A DNA stretch of 64,000 nucleotides from Dokdonella_A sp044227025 (GTDB lineage: Bacteria; Pseudomonadota; Gammaproteobacteria; Xanthomonadales; Rhodanobacteraceae), in assembly GCF_044227025.1 (NCBI RefSeq), contig NZ_JBGAFX010000006.1:248001-312000 (forward strand), in the 5' to 3' direction. Within the stretch, counting starts at the first letter, position 1. The number at the start of each line of letters is the position of its first letter. Below, in pieces: positions 15,850-24,377 of the stretch. The notes under the pieces were generated by a model. It was not told the DNA's origin. It saw only the letters and a program-made list of their open reading frames with translations, and did not search any database. A program made the translations under genes and the position numbers.

Positions 15850-17961
15850 ATGCCCCGTCCCGCTCGCCCGCCAGTCACAGCCCCCGCCGATGCCGGCCTC
15901 GCACCGCTGACGACGCTTGCCGGGGTCGGGCCCGCGCTGGCGCAGACGCTTGAGCGACTCGGCCTCGCGCGCGTGCAGGACCTGTGGTTCCACTTGCCGT
16001 TGCGCTACGAGGATCGAACGCGCATCACGCCGATCCGCGAGTTGCGCGTCGGCGCGAGCGCGCAGGTCGAAGGGATCGTCGATGCGGTCGAGCGCGGTTT
16101 CCGCTATCGGCCGCAGTTGCGCGTCGCGCTGGTCGACGCCTCGCAGGCGACATTGACCTTGCGCTTCTTCCATTTCAACCGCGCGCAGGCGGAGCAGTTC
16201 GTGCCGGGCACGCGCATCGTCTGCCATGGCGAAGTGCGGCATGGAACGCACGGCCCGGAGATGGTGCATCCGGAATACCGGCGCATCGTCGGCGACGCGC
16301 CGGTCCTCGCCGAGGAATGCCTGACGCCGGTGTATCCGAGCACCGAAGGACTCGGCCAGAAGCGCCTCGCCGGCGTGATCGCTCGCGCGCTCGAGCGGCT
16401 GCCTTCGGATGCATCGCTCGAACTCGTGCCCGATGCGCTGCGCCAACCGCTGCAGCTGTGCTCGTTGCGCGAGGCCTTGTTGACCGTGCATCGGCCTCCC
16501 GCCGATGCCGACATCGGCGCCCTGCTCGGTGCGCGCCATCCGGCGCAGCAGCGCCTCGCCTTCGAGGAACTGCTGACCCATCACCTCAGCCTGAAGCGCC
16601 TGCGTGCCGAAGTGCGGCGGCACGCGGCGCCTGCGCTCGGCGGCGACGGCAGGCTGCGCGCGGCGTTGCGCGCGCAGTTGCCGTACGCGCTGACCGCCGC
16701 GCAGGCGCGCGTCGGTGCGGAGATCGAGCGCGATCTGGCGCGGCCCGTGCCGATGCTGCGGCTGGTGCAGGGCGACGTTGGTTCGGGCAAGACCGTCGTC
16801 GCCGCGCTTGCCGCGCTCGCCGCGGTCGAGGCGAAAGCGCAGGTTGCGCTCGTCGCGCCGACCGAACTGCTCGCCGAGCAGCACTGGAACAGCTTCCGCA
16901 GCTGGCTGCAGCCGCTCGGCATCGAGCCGGTGTGGCTCGCCGGCAAGGTGCTCGGCAAGGCGCGCAGTGCTGCACTCGCCGCGGTCGCCGACGGCGCGCC
17001 GATCGTGATCGGCACGCATGCATTGATGCAGGAGGGCGTAGCGTTCCGTCGCCTTGGTCTCGCGATCATCGACGAGCAGCACCGCTTCGGCGTGCACCAG
17101 CGCCTCGCGTTGCGCGACAAGGGTCGCAGCGGTGACGTGGTTCCGCACCAGCTCGTGCTGACCGCGACGCCGATCCCGCGCACGCTCGCGATGACCGCTT
17201 ACGCGGACCTCGATGTGTCGGTGATCGACGAACTGCCGCCGGGACGCACGCCGGTACAGACAGTCGCGATCTCGTCCGCGCGGCGCGCCGAGGTGATCGA
17301 GCGCATCCGTGCGGCCTGTGCCGAGGGGCGCCAGGCGTACTGGGTTTGCACGCTTATCGAAGAATCCGACCAGCTGGAAGCGCAGGCGGCCGAGGTCGCG
17401 CATGCGGAGCTGACTGCCGCCCTGCCAGGCGTCGCGATCGGCCTCGTGCACGGTCGCCTCAGGCCGAAGGAAAAACAGGCGGCGATGGACGCGTTCAAGG
17501 CCGGCGCGCTCCGCGTGCTGGTCGCGACGACCGTGATCGAAGTCGGCGTCGACGTGCCGAACGCGAGCCTGATGGTGATCGAGAACGCCGAGCGGCTCGG
17601 TCTCGCGCAGCTGCACCAGTTGCGCGGCCGGGTAGGGCGCGGCAGTGCGGCATCGAGCTGCGTGCTGCTGTACCAGGGGCCGCTGTCGCAGATGGCGCGG
17701 GCGCGCCTCGAAGCGATGCGCGAAACCAGCGACGGCTTCCGCATCGCCGAAAAGGACCTCGAGTTGCGCGGCCCGGGCGAACTGCTCGGCACGCGCCAGA
17801 CCGGCCAGCTCGAATTCCGCGTCGCCGACCTCGCGCGCGATGCGCACCTGCTGCCGTCGGTGCAGCGTGTCGGCGAGGCGATGATGCGCGATCATGCGCC
17901 ACTCGCCGAACGATTGATCGCGCGCTGGATCGGCGGCGCGGCACGCTACGCCGGCGCTTGA
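15850..17961 (+). CDS. recG: ATP-dependent DNA helicase RecG
   Basis: 703 aa. An N-terminal wedge/OB domain (about 40-160) binds branched DNA. It is followed by helicase motifs: LRLVQGDVGSGKTVVAALAAL (Walker A, about 303-320), VALVAPTELLAEQHW, IIDEQHRFGVHQR (DEQH box), LTATPIPRTLA, TTVIEVGVDVPNASLMVIENAERLGLAQLHQLRGRVGRG, and the C-terminal GPGELLGTRQTG. It regresses stalled forks and processes Holliday junctions. ATG 15850 was chosen because upstream sequence is a hairpin repeat. Confidence 0.96.
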   Translation: MPRPARPPVTAPADAGLAPLTTLAGVGPALAQTLERLGLARVQDLWFHLPLRYEDRTRITPIRELRVGASAQVEGIVDAVERGFRYRPQLRVALVDASQATLTLRFFHFNRAQAEQFVPGTRIVCHGEVRHGTHGPEMVHPEYRRIVGDAPVLAEECLTPVYPSTEGLGQKRLAGVIARALERLPSDASLELVPDALRQPLQLCSLREALLTVHRPPADADIGALLGARHPAQQRLAFEELLTHHLSLKRLRAEVRRHAAPALGGDGRLRAALRAQLPYALTAAQARVGAEIERDLARPVPMLRLVQGDVGSGKTVVAALAALAAVEAKAQVALVAPTELLAEQHWNSFRSWLQPLGIEPVWLAGKVLGKARSAALAAVADGAPIVIGTHALMQEGVAFRRLGLAIIDEQHRFGVHQRLALRDKGRSGDVVPHQLVLTATPIPRTLAMTAYADLDVSVIDELPPGRTPVQTVAISSARRAEVIERIRAACAEGRQAYWVCTLIEESDQLEAQAAEVAHAELTAALPGVAIGLVHGRLRPKEKQAAMDAFKAGALRVLVATTVIEVGVDVPNASLMVIENAERLGLAQLHQLRGRVGRGSAASSCVLLYQGPLSQMARARLEAMRETSDGFRIAEKDLELRGPGELLGTRQTGQLEFRVADLARDAHLLPSVQRVGEAMMRDHAPLAERLIARWIGGAARYAGA

Positions 17962-17977
17962 AGCATGGGGAAGGGGC

Positions 17978-18898
17978 ATGACGAGACTGTTGATCGATAC
18001 CGATCCGGGCGTCGACGACGCGCTGGCGATCCTGATGGCGCACGAGCACGCGCGCATCGAAGGCCTGTGCATCGCCGCCGGCAATGTCGGTCTCGTGCAC
18101 ACCGAGCGCAATGCACTGAAGCTGGTCGAGATGATCGGCGCGGACATTCCGGTCTACTCCGGTTGTCCCTCTCCGCTGGTGCTGCCGGCGCCGGGCGCGG
18201 GTTTCGTGCATGGCGAGGACGGTTTCGGCGACACCGCGTACCTTGCGCCGTCGCGCGCGGCCGAGAATGAACACGCCGCGGCGGCGATCGTGCGCATGGG
18301 GCGCGAGCATGCGGGCGAGCTGACCCTGGTCGCGCTCGCGCCGCTGACGAACCTCGCGCTCGCGCTGCGACTCGACCCGCAGCTGCCGTCGCGCTTCGCG
18401 CGCCTGGTGGTCATGGGCGGCGCGGTGAGCGGGCGCGGCAACATCCACCTCGCGCCGGTGGAGTTCAACATCGGCTTCGATCCGGAGGCCGCGCACGTCG
18501 TGTTCTCGTGCTGGCCGGAATTCGACCTGATCGACTGGGAGGCGTGCGTGCGGCACGCGATGCCGCTCGCCCGATTCGATGGACTGCTCGCGGCCGGCGA
18601 CGCGCGTGCGCGCTTCTACACGGCGATTTCGCGCAAGGCGCGCGCATTCAACGCCGCGCGCGGCCACGGCATGATCGCCGCCGATGCGCTGGCGATGGCG
18701 GTCGCACTGGAGCCGGACATGGTCCGGCGCGCGGAACGCCGCCACGTCGGCATCGAGCTTTCCGGCGGCCTGACCCGCGGCGCGACCGTGGTCGACTGGG
18801 ACCTCCGCATGGGCCGCCCGGCGAACGCTCGGATCGTGCTGGAGGTCGACCAGATGCGCTTCGAGACGCTGGTCGCCGGGGCGCTCGGGGCCGCCTGA
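17978..18898 (+). CDS. Inosine-uridine preferring nucleoside hydrolase family protein
   Basis: 306 aa. The N-terminal RLLIDTDPGVDDALAI is the calcium-binding DTDPGxDD motif of nucleoside hydrolases. ALAPLTNLALAL and VVMGGAVSGRGNI follow, then PVEFNIGFDPEAA (the NxEFN-type ribose-binding loop) and VGIELSGGLTRGATVVDW. It hydrolyses the N-glycosidic bond of nucleosides for salvage. Base specificity cannot be assigned. ATG lies 16 nt after the recG stop, so it is probably co-transcribed, and transcription ends at the hairpin overlapping its stop codon. Confidence 0.92.
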   Translation: MTRLLIDTDPGVDDALAILMAHEHARIEGLCIAAGNVGLVHTERNALKLVEMIGADIPVYSGCPSPLVLPAPGAGFVHGEDGFGDTAYLAPSRAAENEHAAAAIVRMGREHAGELTLVALAPLTNLALALRLDPQLPSRFARLVVMGGAVSGRGNIHLAPVEFNIGFDPEAAHVVFSCWPEFDLIDWEACVRHAMPLARFDGLLAAGDARARFYTAISRKARAFNAARGHGMIAADALAMAVALEPDMVRRAERRHVGIELSGGLTRGATVVDWDLRMGRPANARIVLEVDQMRFETLVAGALGAA

Positions 18899-18931
18899 GT
18901 CGGGGCGCTGACGGCCGAATCAGGGCTTTTT
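18894..18931 (+). terminator. Rho-independent terminator after the nucleoside hydrolase gene
   Basis: CCTGAGTCGG (18894-18903) pairs with CCGAATCAGG (18915-18924) with one mismatch around an 11-nt loop, followed by GCTTTTTCG. The stem includes the stop codon. Confidence 0.8.
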
Positions 18932-18943
18932 CGTGCCGGTGAC

Positions 18944-18973
18944 TTGCGCGTTCGGCGCCGCGCCGGCTAAACT
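18944..18973 (+). promoter_or_regulatory. Probable promoter of rpmE2
   Basis: TTGCGC, 18-nt spacer, TAAACT, ending 38 nt before the rpmE2 ATG and just after the preceding terminator. No convincing Zur box was recognised. Confidence 0.5.
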
Positions 18974-19011
18974 ACCGCTCTTTTATCGCGGCCGTACCGC
19001 GGAGCCAGCCC

Positions 19012-19254
19012 ATGAAAGCCGACATTCATCCGACCTACAAGCCGGTCGTGTTCCAGGACATCTCCAGCGACTTCTCGTTCCTGACGAAGTCGACGATGTC
19101 GAGCAAGGAATCGATCAAGTGGGAAGATGGCCAGGAATATCCGCTGATCAAGGTGGAAATCTCCAGCCATTCGCACCCGTTCTTCACCGGCAAGCAGAAG
19201 GTCGTCGACACCGCGGGTCGCATCGACAAGTTCAAGCGCCGCTACACGAAGTAA
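19012..19254 (+). CDS. rpmE2: 50S ribosomal protein L31 type B (zinc-independent)
   Basis: 80 aa. MKADIHPTYKPVVFQDISSD, the SSHSHPFFTGKQKVVDTAGR segment and the basic C-terminus FKRRYTK are the L31 type B pattern. There is no cysteine at all, so the zinc-binding CxxC of ordinary L31 is absent. Zinc-free paralogues replace zinc-bound L31 when zinc is scarce in many bacteria. It is flanked by its own promoter candidate and terminator, so it is probably monocistronic. Confidence 0.95.
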   Translation: MKADIHPTYKPVVFQDISSDFSFLTKSTMSSKESIKWEDGQEYPLIKVEISSHSHPFFTGKQKVVDTAGRIDKFKRRYTK

Positions 19255-19562
19255 GGTCGCCCGACCTTGTTCCGGCTCGCGCGTGTACTCGACGCCGAGC
19301 CGAATCCATCCCCTGCAGGATCCGCCTCCACGGACCCGAACCCGACGCCGGCCTCGAGCCGGCGTTCGTGTTTCCTGCAATCCGCCGCGTACGCAGACGG
19401 TGTCTGACCGTGCGCAGGCGTACCGACGCCATGGGCGCCATGCAATAATCGTGTGTTGATCGCGGTCCAGTATCGCGGTCGCCCATTGCATTCCAACCGT
19501 GCAGCGCGTGGCGCCGGATTACCAGGCGCATCGCGCGCCGCAGCGCCAGAAGGAGCCGCGTC
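19255..19562. other. rpmE2-gltA intergenic region (308 bp)
   Basis: Contains a terminator-like hairpin (19345-19375). AT-richer sequence around GCAATAATCG (about 19440-19450) may be part of the gltA promoter. AAGGAG lies just before the gltA GTG. No gene was recognised. Confidence 0.6.
19345..19375 (+). terminator. Terminator-like hairpin after rpmE2
   Basis: ACGCCGGC-CTCGA-GCCGGCGT, a perfect 8-bp stem with a 5-nt loop, followed by TCGTGTTTCC. The T-run is short. Confidence 0.55.
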
Positions 19563-20858
19563 GTGCCAGACAACAAGACCGTCCAGATCACCGATTCCGT
19601 GACGAACAAGAGTACCGCGCTGCCGGTCGTCACCGGCACGCTCGGCGATCCGGCTTTCGACATCGGCAAGCTCAACAAGGAAACCGGTTACTTCACGTTC
19701 GATCCGGGCTTCATGTCGACCGCGGCGACGCGCAGCGCGGTCACCTTCATCGATGGCGACGCCGGCGTGCTGCTCTACCGCGGCTATCCCATCGACCAGC
19801 TCGCCAAGCAGTCGAACTTCCTCGAGGTCGCCTACCTGCTGATCAACGGCGAGTTGCCGAATGCGGCGCAGAACGCCGCATTCGAGCACGAGATCACGCA
19901 TCACACGATGATGCACGAGGCGCTGAAGAACTTCCTGCACGGCTTCCACTACGACGCGCATCCGATGGCAATGCTGTGCGCCTCGATCGCCTCGTTGTCG
20001 GCGTTCTACCACGACACGCTTGACCTCAACGACCCCGAGCAGCGTCGCCTCGCGGCGATCCGCCTGATCGCCAAGATGCCGACGATCGCGGCGGCCGCTT
20101 ACCGCTATTCGATCGGCTGGCCGATCCGCTATCCGCGCAACAACCTCGACTACGTCACGCGCTTCCTGCACATGATGTTCGAGGTGCCGAGCGAGCCGCT
20201 CGATCTCAATCCGGTCGCGGCGAAGGCGCTCGACCTGCTGTTCATCCTGCATGCCGACCATGAGCAGAACGCATCGACCTCGACCGTGCGCCTGGTCGGT
20301 TCGACCGGCGCGAATCCTTACGCGTGCGTCGCCGCCGGCATCGCCGCGCTGTGGGGCCCGGCGCACGGCGGCGCGAACGAGGCGGTGCTGAAGATGCTCG
20401 GCGAGATCGGCGACGCGAAGAACGTCGGCAAGGCGGTCGAGAAGGCGAAGGACAAGAACTCGGGCTTCCGCCTGATGGGCTTCGGCCATCGCGTCTACAA
20501 GAACTTCGACCCGCGCGCGACGATCATCCGCGAGATGTGCCACAAGGTGTTGCAGGACCTCAACGTCAGCGATCCGTTGCTCGATGTTGCGATGGAACTC
20601 GAGCAGGCCGCGTTGAAGGATTCGTACTTCGTCGAGCGCAAGCTGTATCCCAACGTCGATTTCTATTCCGGCATCATCTACAAGGCGCTGAAGATCCCGA
20701 CCGAGATGTTCACCGTGATGTTCGCGATCGCGCGCACCGCCGGCTGGGTCGCGCATTGGCTCGAACAGCACAATGACGCGGAGACCAAAATTGGTCGTCC
20801 GCGCCAGATCTACACCGGTTCCGCGCAGCGCGATTTCGTCGCGCTCGGCAAGCGCTGA
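19563..20858 (+). CDS. gltA: Citrate synthase (type II, GltA)
   Basis: 431 aa. FDPGFMSTAATRSAVTFIDG, then YRGYPIDQLA, the catalytic region LHADHEQNASTSTVRLVGST, GPAHGGANEAVLKML, and GFGHRVYKNFDPRA containing the second active-site His and substrate Arg. It condenses oxaloacetate with acetyl-CoA at the entry of the TCA cycle. GTG start with AAGGAG 8 nt upstream. The length and sequence match the hexameric gram-negative enzyme. Confidence 0.97.
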   Translation: MPDNKTVQITDSVTNKSTALPVVTGTLGDPAFDIGKLNKETGYFTFDPGFMSTAATRSAVTFIDGDAGVLLYRGYPIDQLAKQSNFLEVAYLLINGELPNAAQNAAFEHEITHHTMMHEALKNFLHGFHYDAHPMAMLCASIASLSAFYHDTLDLNDPEQRRLAAIRLIAKMPTIAAAAYRYSIGWPIRYPRNNLDYVTRFLHMMFEVPSEPLDLNPVAAKALDLLFILHADHEQNASTSTVRLVGSTGANPYACVAAGIAALWGPAHGGANEAVLKMLGEIGDAKNVGKAVEKAKDKNSGFRLMGFGHRVYKNFDPRATIIREMCHKVLQDLNVSDPLLDVAMELEQAALKDSYFVERKLYPNVDFYSGIIYKALKIPTEMFTVMFAIARTAGWVAHWLEQHNDAETKIGRPRQIYTGSAQRDFVALGKR

Positions 20859-20885
20859 GGGAGCGGGGCATAGGGAAGATGATGG

Positions 20886-20906
20886 ATCCGTCGGCAATCG
20901 ACGGAT
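20886..20906 (+). terminator. Weak hairpin downstream of gltA
   Basis: ATCCGTCG-GCAAT-CGACGGAT, a perfect 8-bp stem, 28 nt after the gltA stop. No T-run follows, so intrinsic termination is uncertain. Confidence 0.35.
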
Positions 20907-20985
20907 TCGCTGCATCGCGCCCGGGCCCGCGCGCGATGCGGTGGCGCCGCAGTGAAACCGTTCACCCCTCGCAAGCTCGACGCAG

Positions 20986-21031
20986 GACCCGTTCGCCCTG
21001 AGCAGGCCGCAAGGCCGGAGTCGAAGGGTTC
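20986..21031. repeat. Dispersed repeat, copy C (GTTCGCCCTGAGC...GGAGTCGAAGGG)
   Basis: GACCCGTTCGCCCTGAGCAG followed by GCCGCAAGGCCGGAGTCGAAGGGTTC is the inverse of the element at 5188-5232. It lies between the convergent gltA and the mrcA-partner gene. Confidence 0.7.
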
Positions 21032-21058
21032 TCCGTCGTTGTGGAGGATCGGGCGTGG

Positions 21059-21673
21059 TCAGTCGCGCGCGGAGTCGTGCAGCAGCGAATCGAGTGCGGC
21101 AAGGCTCGCGCGCTGCATCGGGCGCTCGCCGACGCGATCGAGCGGGGCCTGGCGCAGCAGGTCGTACGGCAGCACGGTCACGTCGATCGGCGCGTCGCCC
21201 GCGCTGAAACGCAGCGCGGGATAGTCGCGCGTCGTCACGCGATCGACGCGCACGCGCCGCGACACCTCTTCGTAGGCGATCCTGCGCTCCTGCAACTGGG
21301 CGAGCACGTCGTTCGGCTGGTCGGTGTACAGGTGCAGGCAGACGGCGGAGTGTACGTCCGCGGTGCCATCGAGCACGGCGCCGACGAGCCGCGGTTCGAA
21401 GCGTGCAAAGAAGCGCAGTGCCTCGCGCGCGGCCTCGCGCAGGCGGCGCAGCGTGCGCGGCTGGTCGTCGGCATGGAACAGGCGCTGGTGCTCGCGCAGT
21501 GCGTCCTCGACCTCGCTGTTCTTCGGCAGGCTGCTCTCGTCGAAGATGCCGAGGCGTGCGGCCGCCTTCTCCTTCGCGTGGCGGTAGTCGCGCAGGCCGC
21601 CTTCGCTCACCAGGCGCGCCGCCTCGATCGCGATGCGCCGACGCAGCTCCTGGGTGGTGCCGCGTCCGCGCAT
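21059..21673 (-). CDS. Uncharacterised conserved protein coupled to mrcA
   Basis: 204 aa, mostly alpha-helical and Arg-rich at the N-terminus (ELRRRIAIEAARLVSEGGLRDYRHAKEKAAARLGI), with LVGAVLDGTADVHSAVCLHLYTD and a C-terminal APIDVTVLPYDLLRQAPLDR. The middle part (a GAVLDGTA turn, then alternating hydrophobic strands and acidic residues) could be a nucleotidyltransferase-like fold. That is only a guess. The ATG overlaps the mrcA stop by 1 nt (TGATG), so the two are translationally coupled. Codon use is like its neighbours. Confidence 0.75.
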   Translation of the reverse strand: MRGRGTTQELRRRIAIEAARLVSEGGLRDYRHAKEKAAARLGIFDESSLPKNSEVEDALREHQRLFHADDQPRTLRRLREAAREALRFFARFEPRLVGAVLDGTADVHSAVCLHLYTDQPNDVLAQLQERRIAYEEVSRRVRVDRVTTRDYPALRFSAGDAPIDVTVLPYDLLRQAPLDRVGERPMQRASLAALDSLLHDSARD

Positions 21674-24141
21674 CAGAACACGTCGTAGGCTTCGTGTTGC
21701 TCGCTGCTCTCGTCCGTCGCGGGCGGCTGCGAAGCGAGGCGGGTCGCATCCTCGGTCTTCATCACCTCGAGGATCGCGCCGGGATCGCCGGCCGCCGCGA
21801 GCAGGCCGCTGGCCGCGTCGATGCGCACGCGTGCGATGCCGGGCGGCATGTCGAACGGCTGCTCCGGCACGTCCTTGAGTGCGACGCGCATGAAATCGAT
21901 CCAGATCGGCAAGGCCGCCTTCGCGCCGAACTCGCCCCGGCCGAGCGAGCCGAAATCATCGAGGCCAACCCAGCAGCTCGTGACGAGCTTGGCGTTGAAG
22001 CCGGTGAACCAGGCGTCGCGATGGTCGTTGGTCGAACCGGTCTTGCCGGCGAGGTCATTGCGCTTGAGCACCATCGCGGCGGCGCCGGTGCCGCGCCTGA
22101 CCACGTCGCGCATCATCGAGGTGACGAGGTAGGCGTTGCGCGCGTCGATCGCGCGCGGTGCGTCGTGCGTGCTGCCGGTCGCGGCACCGGCGCTGCCGGC
22201 ATGCGCGTCGCCGAGCGGATTGAGCGAGACGGTCTTGTCGTCCGCGGCGGGCGTGTTCGGCGCGGCGACGGCGTGCTCGCTGCAATGGTTGCAGGCGACG
22301 GCGGGATCGGCGTGGTAGACGGTCTTGCCGTCGCGGTCGTCGATCGCGCTGATCAGGTACGGGTCCACGAGATAGCCGCCGTTGGCGAACACCGCATAGC
22401 CGCGTGCCATCGCGATCGGCGCGACCGCGGCGGTGCCGAGCGCCATCGACAGGTTCTCGGGGATCTGGTCGGGGGTGAGGCCGAAGCGGGTGATGTACTC
22501 GCGCGCATAGCGCACGCCGATCGCGTCGAGCAGGCGCACCGAGACGAGATTCACCGACTTCACCAGTGCTTCGCGCAGGCGGATCGGCCCCTGGAACGTG
22601 TCGTCGTCGTTCTTCGGCGTCCATACGCCGTCCGGCTTGGACGGGTCGGGAAACTGCACGGGCGCGTCGTTGAGGACGGAGGCCGGCGTGAAGCCGTGTT
22701 CGAACGAGGCCGAGTACAGGAACGGCTTGAAACCCGAGCCCGGCTGGCGCGCGCTCTGCGTCGCGCGATTGAACTTGCTGCGCTGGAAGCTGAAGCCGCC
22801 GACGAGGCTGCGGACGGCGCCATCCTGCGGGTCCAGCGCGACCAGCGCGGCTTCGGCGCCCGGCAATTGCGACAACTTCCAGGCGCCTACGTCGTCGCGC
22901 GCAACGCGCACGATGTCGCCGCGCTTGAGCACGTCGGCGACCGACTTCGGCACGGCGCCGCGGCGATCCTCGTCGATATGCGGTCGCGCCCAGGCGAGGC
23001 TGGCCAGCTCCAGCGTCGTGTTCTGGCCGTCGGCGAGATACAGCGTCGCAGACTGCTTGTCGCTGGCGGTAACGAGGGCGGGCGTCAGTCCGCCGATGGT
23101 GCGGTAGTCGTCCAGCTTTTCCGCCCACGCCTGCGGCCCGCTGTCCGCCGCCAGCTCGACATGCCCCTCCGCACCGCGCCAGCCATGGCGCTGGTCGTAG
23201 TTGATCAGGCCGTTGCGCAACGCGCTCTCGGCCGCTTCCTGCAAGGTGGAATCGAGCGTCGTGCGGACGCGATACCCGTCGGTGAGCGCGTTGTTGCCGA
23301 GGCGTTCGATCGCTTCGAGGCGAACCAGCTCGGCGAAATACGGCGCATCGATTTCGACCGGCGCCTCATGCGGTTGCGCGCTGTCCGACTCGCCCATCGC
23401 GAGGTCGTAGTCGGCCTTGCCGATGAAGTGGTTGTCGAGCATGCGGCCGAGCACGTACGCGCGGCGCTCGCGTGCGCGTTGCGGACGGCTCAGCGGATTG
23501 CCGGTCGACGGGAATTTCGGAATCGACGCGAGCATCGCGCACTCGGCCAGGCTGAGCTGGGCAAGCGACTTGCCGTAGTAGAACTCCGCCGCGGCGGCCA
23601 CGCCGTAGGAGCGATGACCGAAGAAGCTCTTGTTGAGGTAGAGCTCGAGGATCTCGTCCTTGCTCAGCGCATTCTCGATGCGGAACGCGAGGAAGATCTC
23701 CGACAGCTTGCGCGTGTAGCTGACTTCCGAACTCAGGAAGAACATGCGCGCGACCTGCTGCGTGATCGTGCTGCCGCCGGCTACGTGCTTGCTGCCGGTG
23801 GTGACGGTCAGCCACACCGCACGCAGGATGCCACCCAGGTCGATTCCGCGGTGGTTGTAGAAATCCGCGTCCTCGGCGGCGAGGAACGCCTGCTTCAGTT
23901 GTTCGGGGACGTTTTCGATGCGCACCGGCGTGCGTTTGGTCTCGCCGAACGTCGCGATCAGCTTGCCATCGGCGGAATCGATGCGCAGCGGTACCTGCAG
24001 GCGCACGTCCTTGAGGGTTTCGACCGATGGAAGACCGGGCGCGATGAGCCAGTAGGCGGTGCCGATCGCGAGTCCGCCGAGGAGGACACCGGCCAGCGCC
24101 AGATACAGCGCATAGCGCAGGAGGCGGAGAAAGATCGTCAT
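21673..24141 (-). CDS. mrcA: Penicillin-binding protein 1A (bifunctional transglycosylase/transpeptidase)
   Basis: 822 aa class A PBP. N-terminal membrane anchor (about 8-32) and GT51 domain with AAEDADFYNHRGIDLGG (catalytic Glu about 90) and GGSTITQQVARMFFL. An OB-like insert follows, then transpeptidase motifs: SxxK in QPGSGFKPF (about 467), SVN in KSVNLVSVR, and KTGS in AGKTGSTNDHRDAW (about 699). It polymerises and cross-links peptidoglycan. A Cys/His cluster (CNHCSEH) in the C-terminal part is unusual. It is divergent from pilM, a widely conserved arrangement, and a TATACT -10-like hexamer lies at 24189-24194 on this strand. Confidence 0.96.
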   Translation of the reverse strand: MTIFLRLLRYALYLALAGVLLGGLAIGTAYWLIAPGLPSVETLKDVRLQVPLRIDSADGKLIATFGETKRTPVRIENVPEQLKQAFLAAEDADFYNHRGIDLGGILRAVWLTVTTGSKHVAGGSTITQQVARMFFLSSEVSYTRKLSEIFLAFRIENALSKDEILELYLNKSFFGHRSYGVAAAAEFYYGKSLAQLSLAECAMLASIPKFPSTGNPLSRPQRARERRAYVLGRMLDNHFIGKADYDLAMGESDSAQPHEAPVEIDAPYFAELVRLEAIERLGNNALTDGYRVRTTLDSTLQEAAESALRNGLINYDQRHGWRGAEGHVELAADSGPQAWAEKLDDYRTIGGLTPALVTASDKQSATLYLADGQNTTLELASLAWARPHIDEDRRGAVPKSVADVLKRGDIVRVARDDVGAWKLSQLPGAEAALVALDPQDGAVRSLVGGFSFQRSKFNRATQSARQPGSGFKPFLYSASFEHGFTPASVLNDAPVQFPDPSKPDGVWTPKNDDDTFQGPIRLREALVKSVNLVSVRLLDAIGVRYAREYITRFGLTPDQIPENLSMALGTAAVAPIAMARGYAVFANGGYLVDPYLISAIDDRDGKTVYHADPAVACNHCSEHAVAAPNTPAADDKTVSLNPLGDAHAGSAGAATGSTHDAPRAIDARNAYLVTSMMRDVVRRGTGAAAMVLKRNDLAGKTGSTNDHRDAWFTGFNAKLVTSCWVGLDDFGSLGRGEFGAKAALPIWIDFMRVALKDVPEQPFDMPPGIARVRIDAASGLLAAAGDPGAILEVMKTEDATRLASQPPATDESSEQHEAYDVF

Positions 24142-24299
24142 GCGGCGAGACTTGTGATGCTAGTCAAAGTATGTGCGGTAAGTGTCGGAGTATAGAGCGT
24201 ATGCTGTCGCTGCGGACAGGTGTCCGGGCAGGGACAGCGGGGAAAATCACCGATAAGCCACTGTCTTGCCTGAATTTTGACACAGGTACTGGACAGCTG

Positions 24300-24328
24300 T
24301 TGAAAAACCGTTAATCATCGTATTTAAT
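24300..24328 (+). promoter_or_regulatory. Sigma-70 type promoter for pilMNOPQ
   Basis: TTGAAA, 17-nt spacer, TTTAAT, each matching five of six consensus bases, in a locally AT-rich part of the mrcA/pilM divergent region. The expected start is near 24335, about 43 nt before the pilM GTG. Confidence 0.7.
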
Positions 24329-24377
24329 GTAACGGCGCATCTTTCGCTCGTAAGGGCGCGTGGGAAGGGGAAAAAGT

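Noticed and set aside
15262..18147. 961-codon open frame opposite ridA, recG and the nucleoside hydrolase gene
   Set aside because: It spans three well-supported genes on the other strand and encodes a low-complexity Arg/Ala/His-rich product with no recognisable family.
21673..24195. Long plus-strand frame opposite mrcA
   Set aside because: mrcA has intact GT51 and transpeptidase motifs in the minus frame; the opposite frame lacks a plausible start region or family.
24142..24377. Sigma-54 promoter for pilM
   Set aside because: No GG-N10-GC element with TGGCAC/TTGC-like spacing was found; a good sigma-70 pair is present instead.
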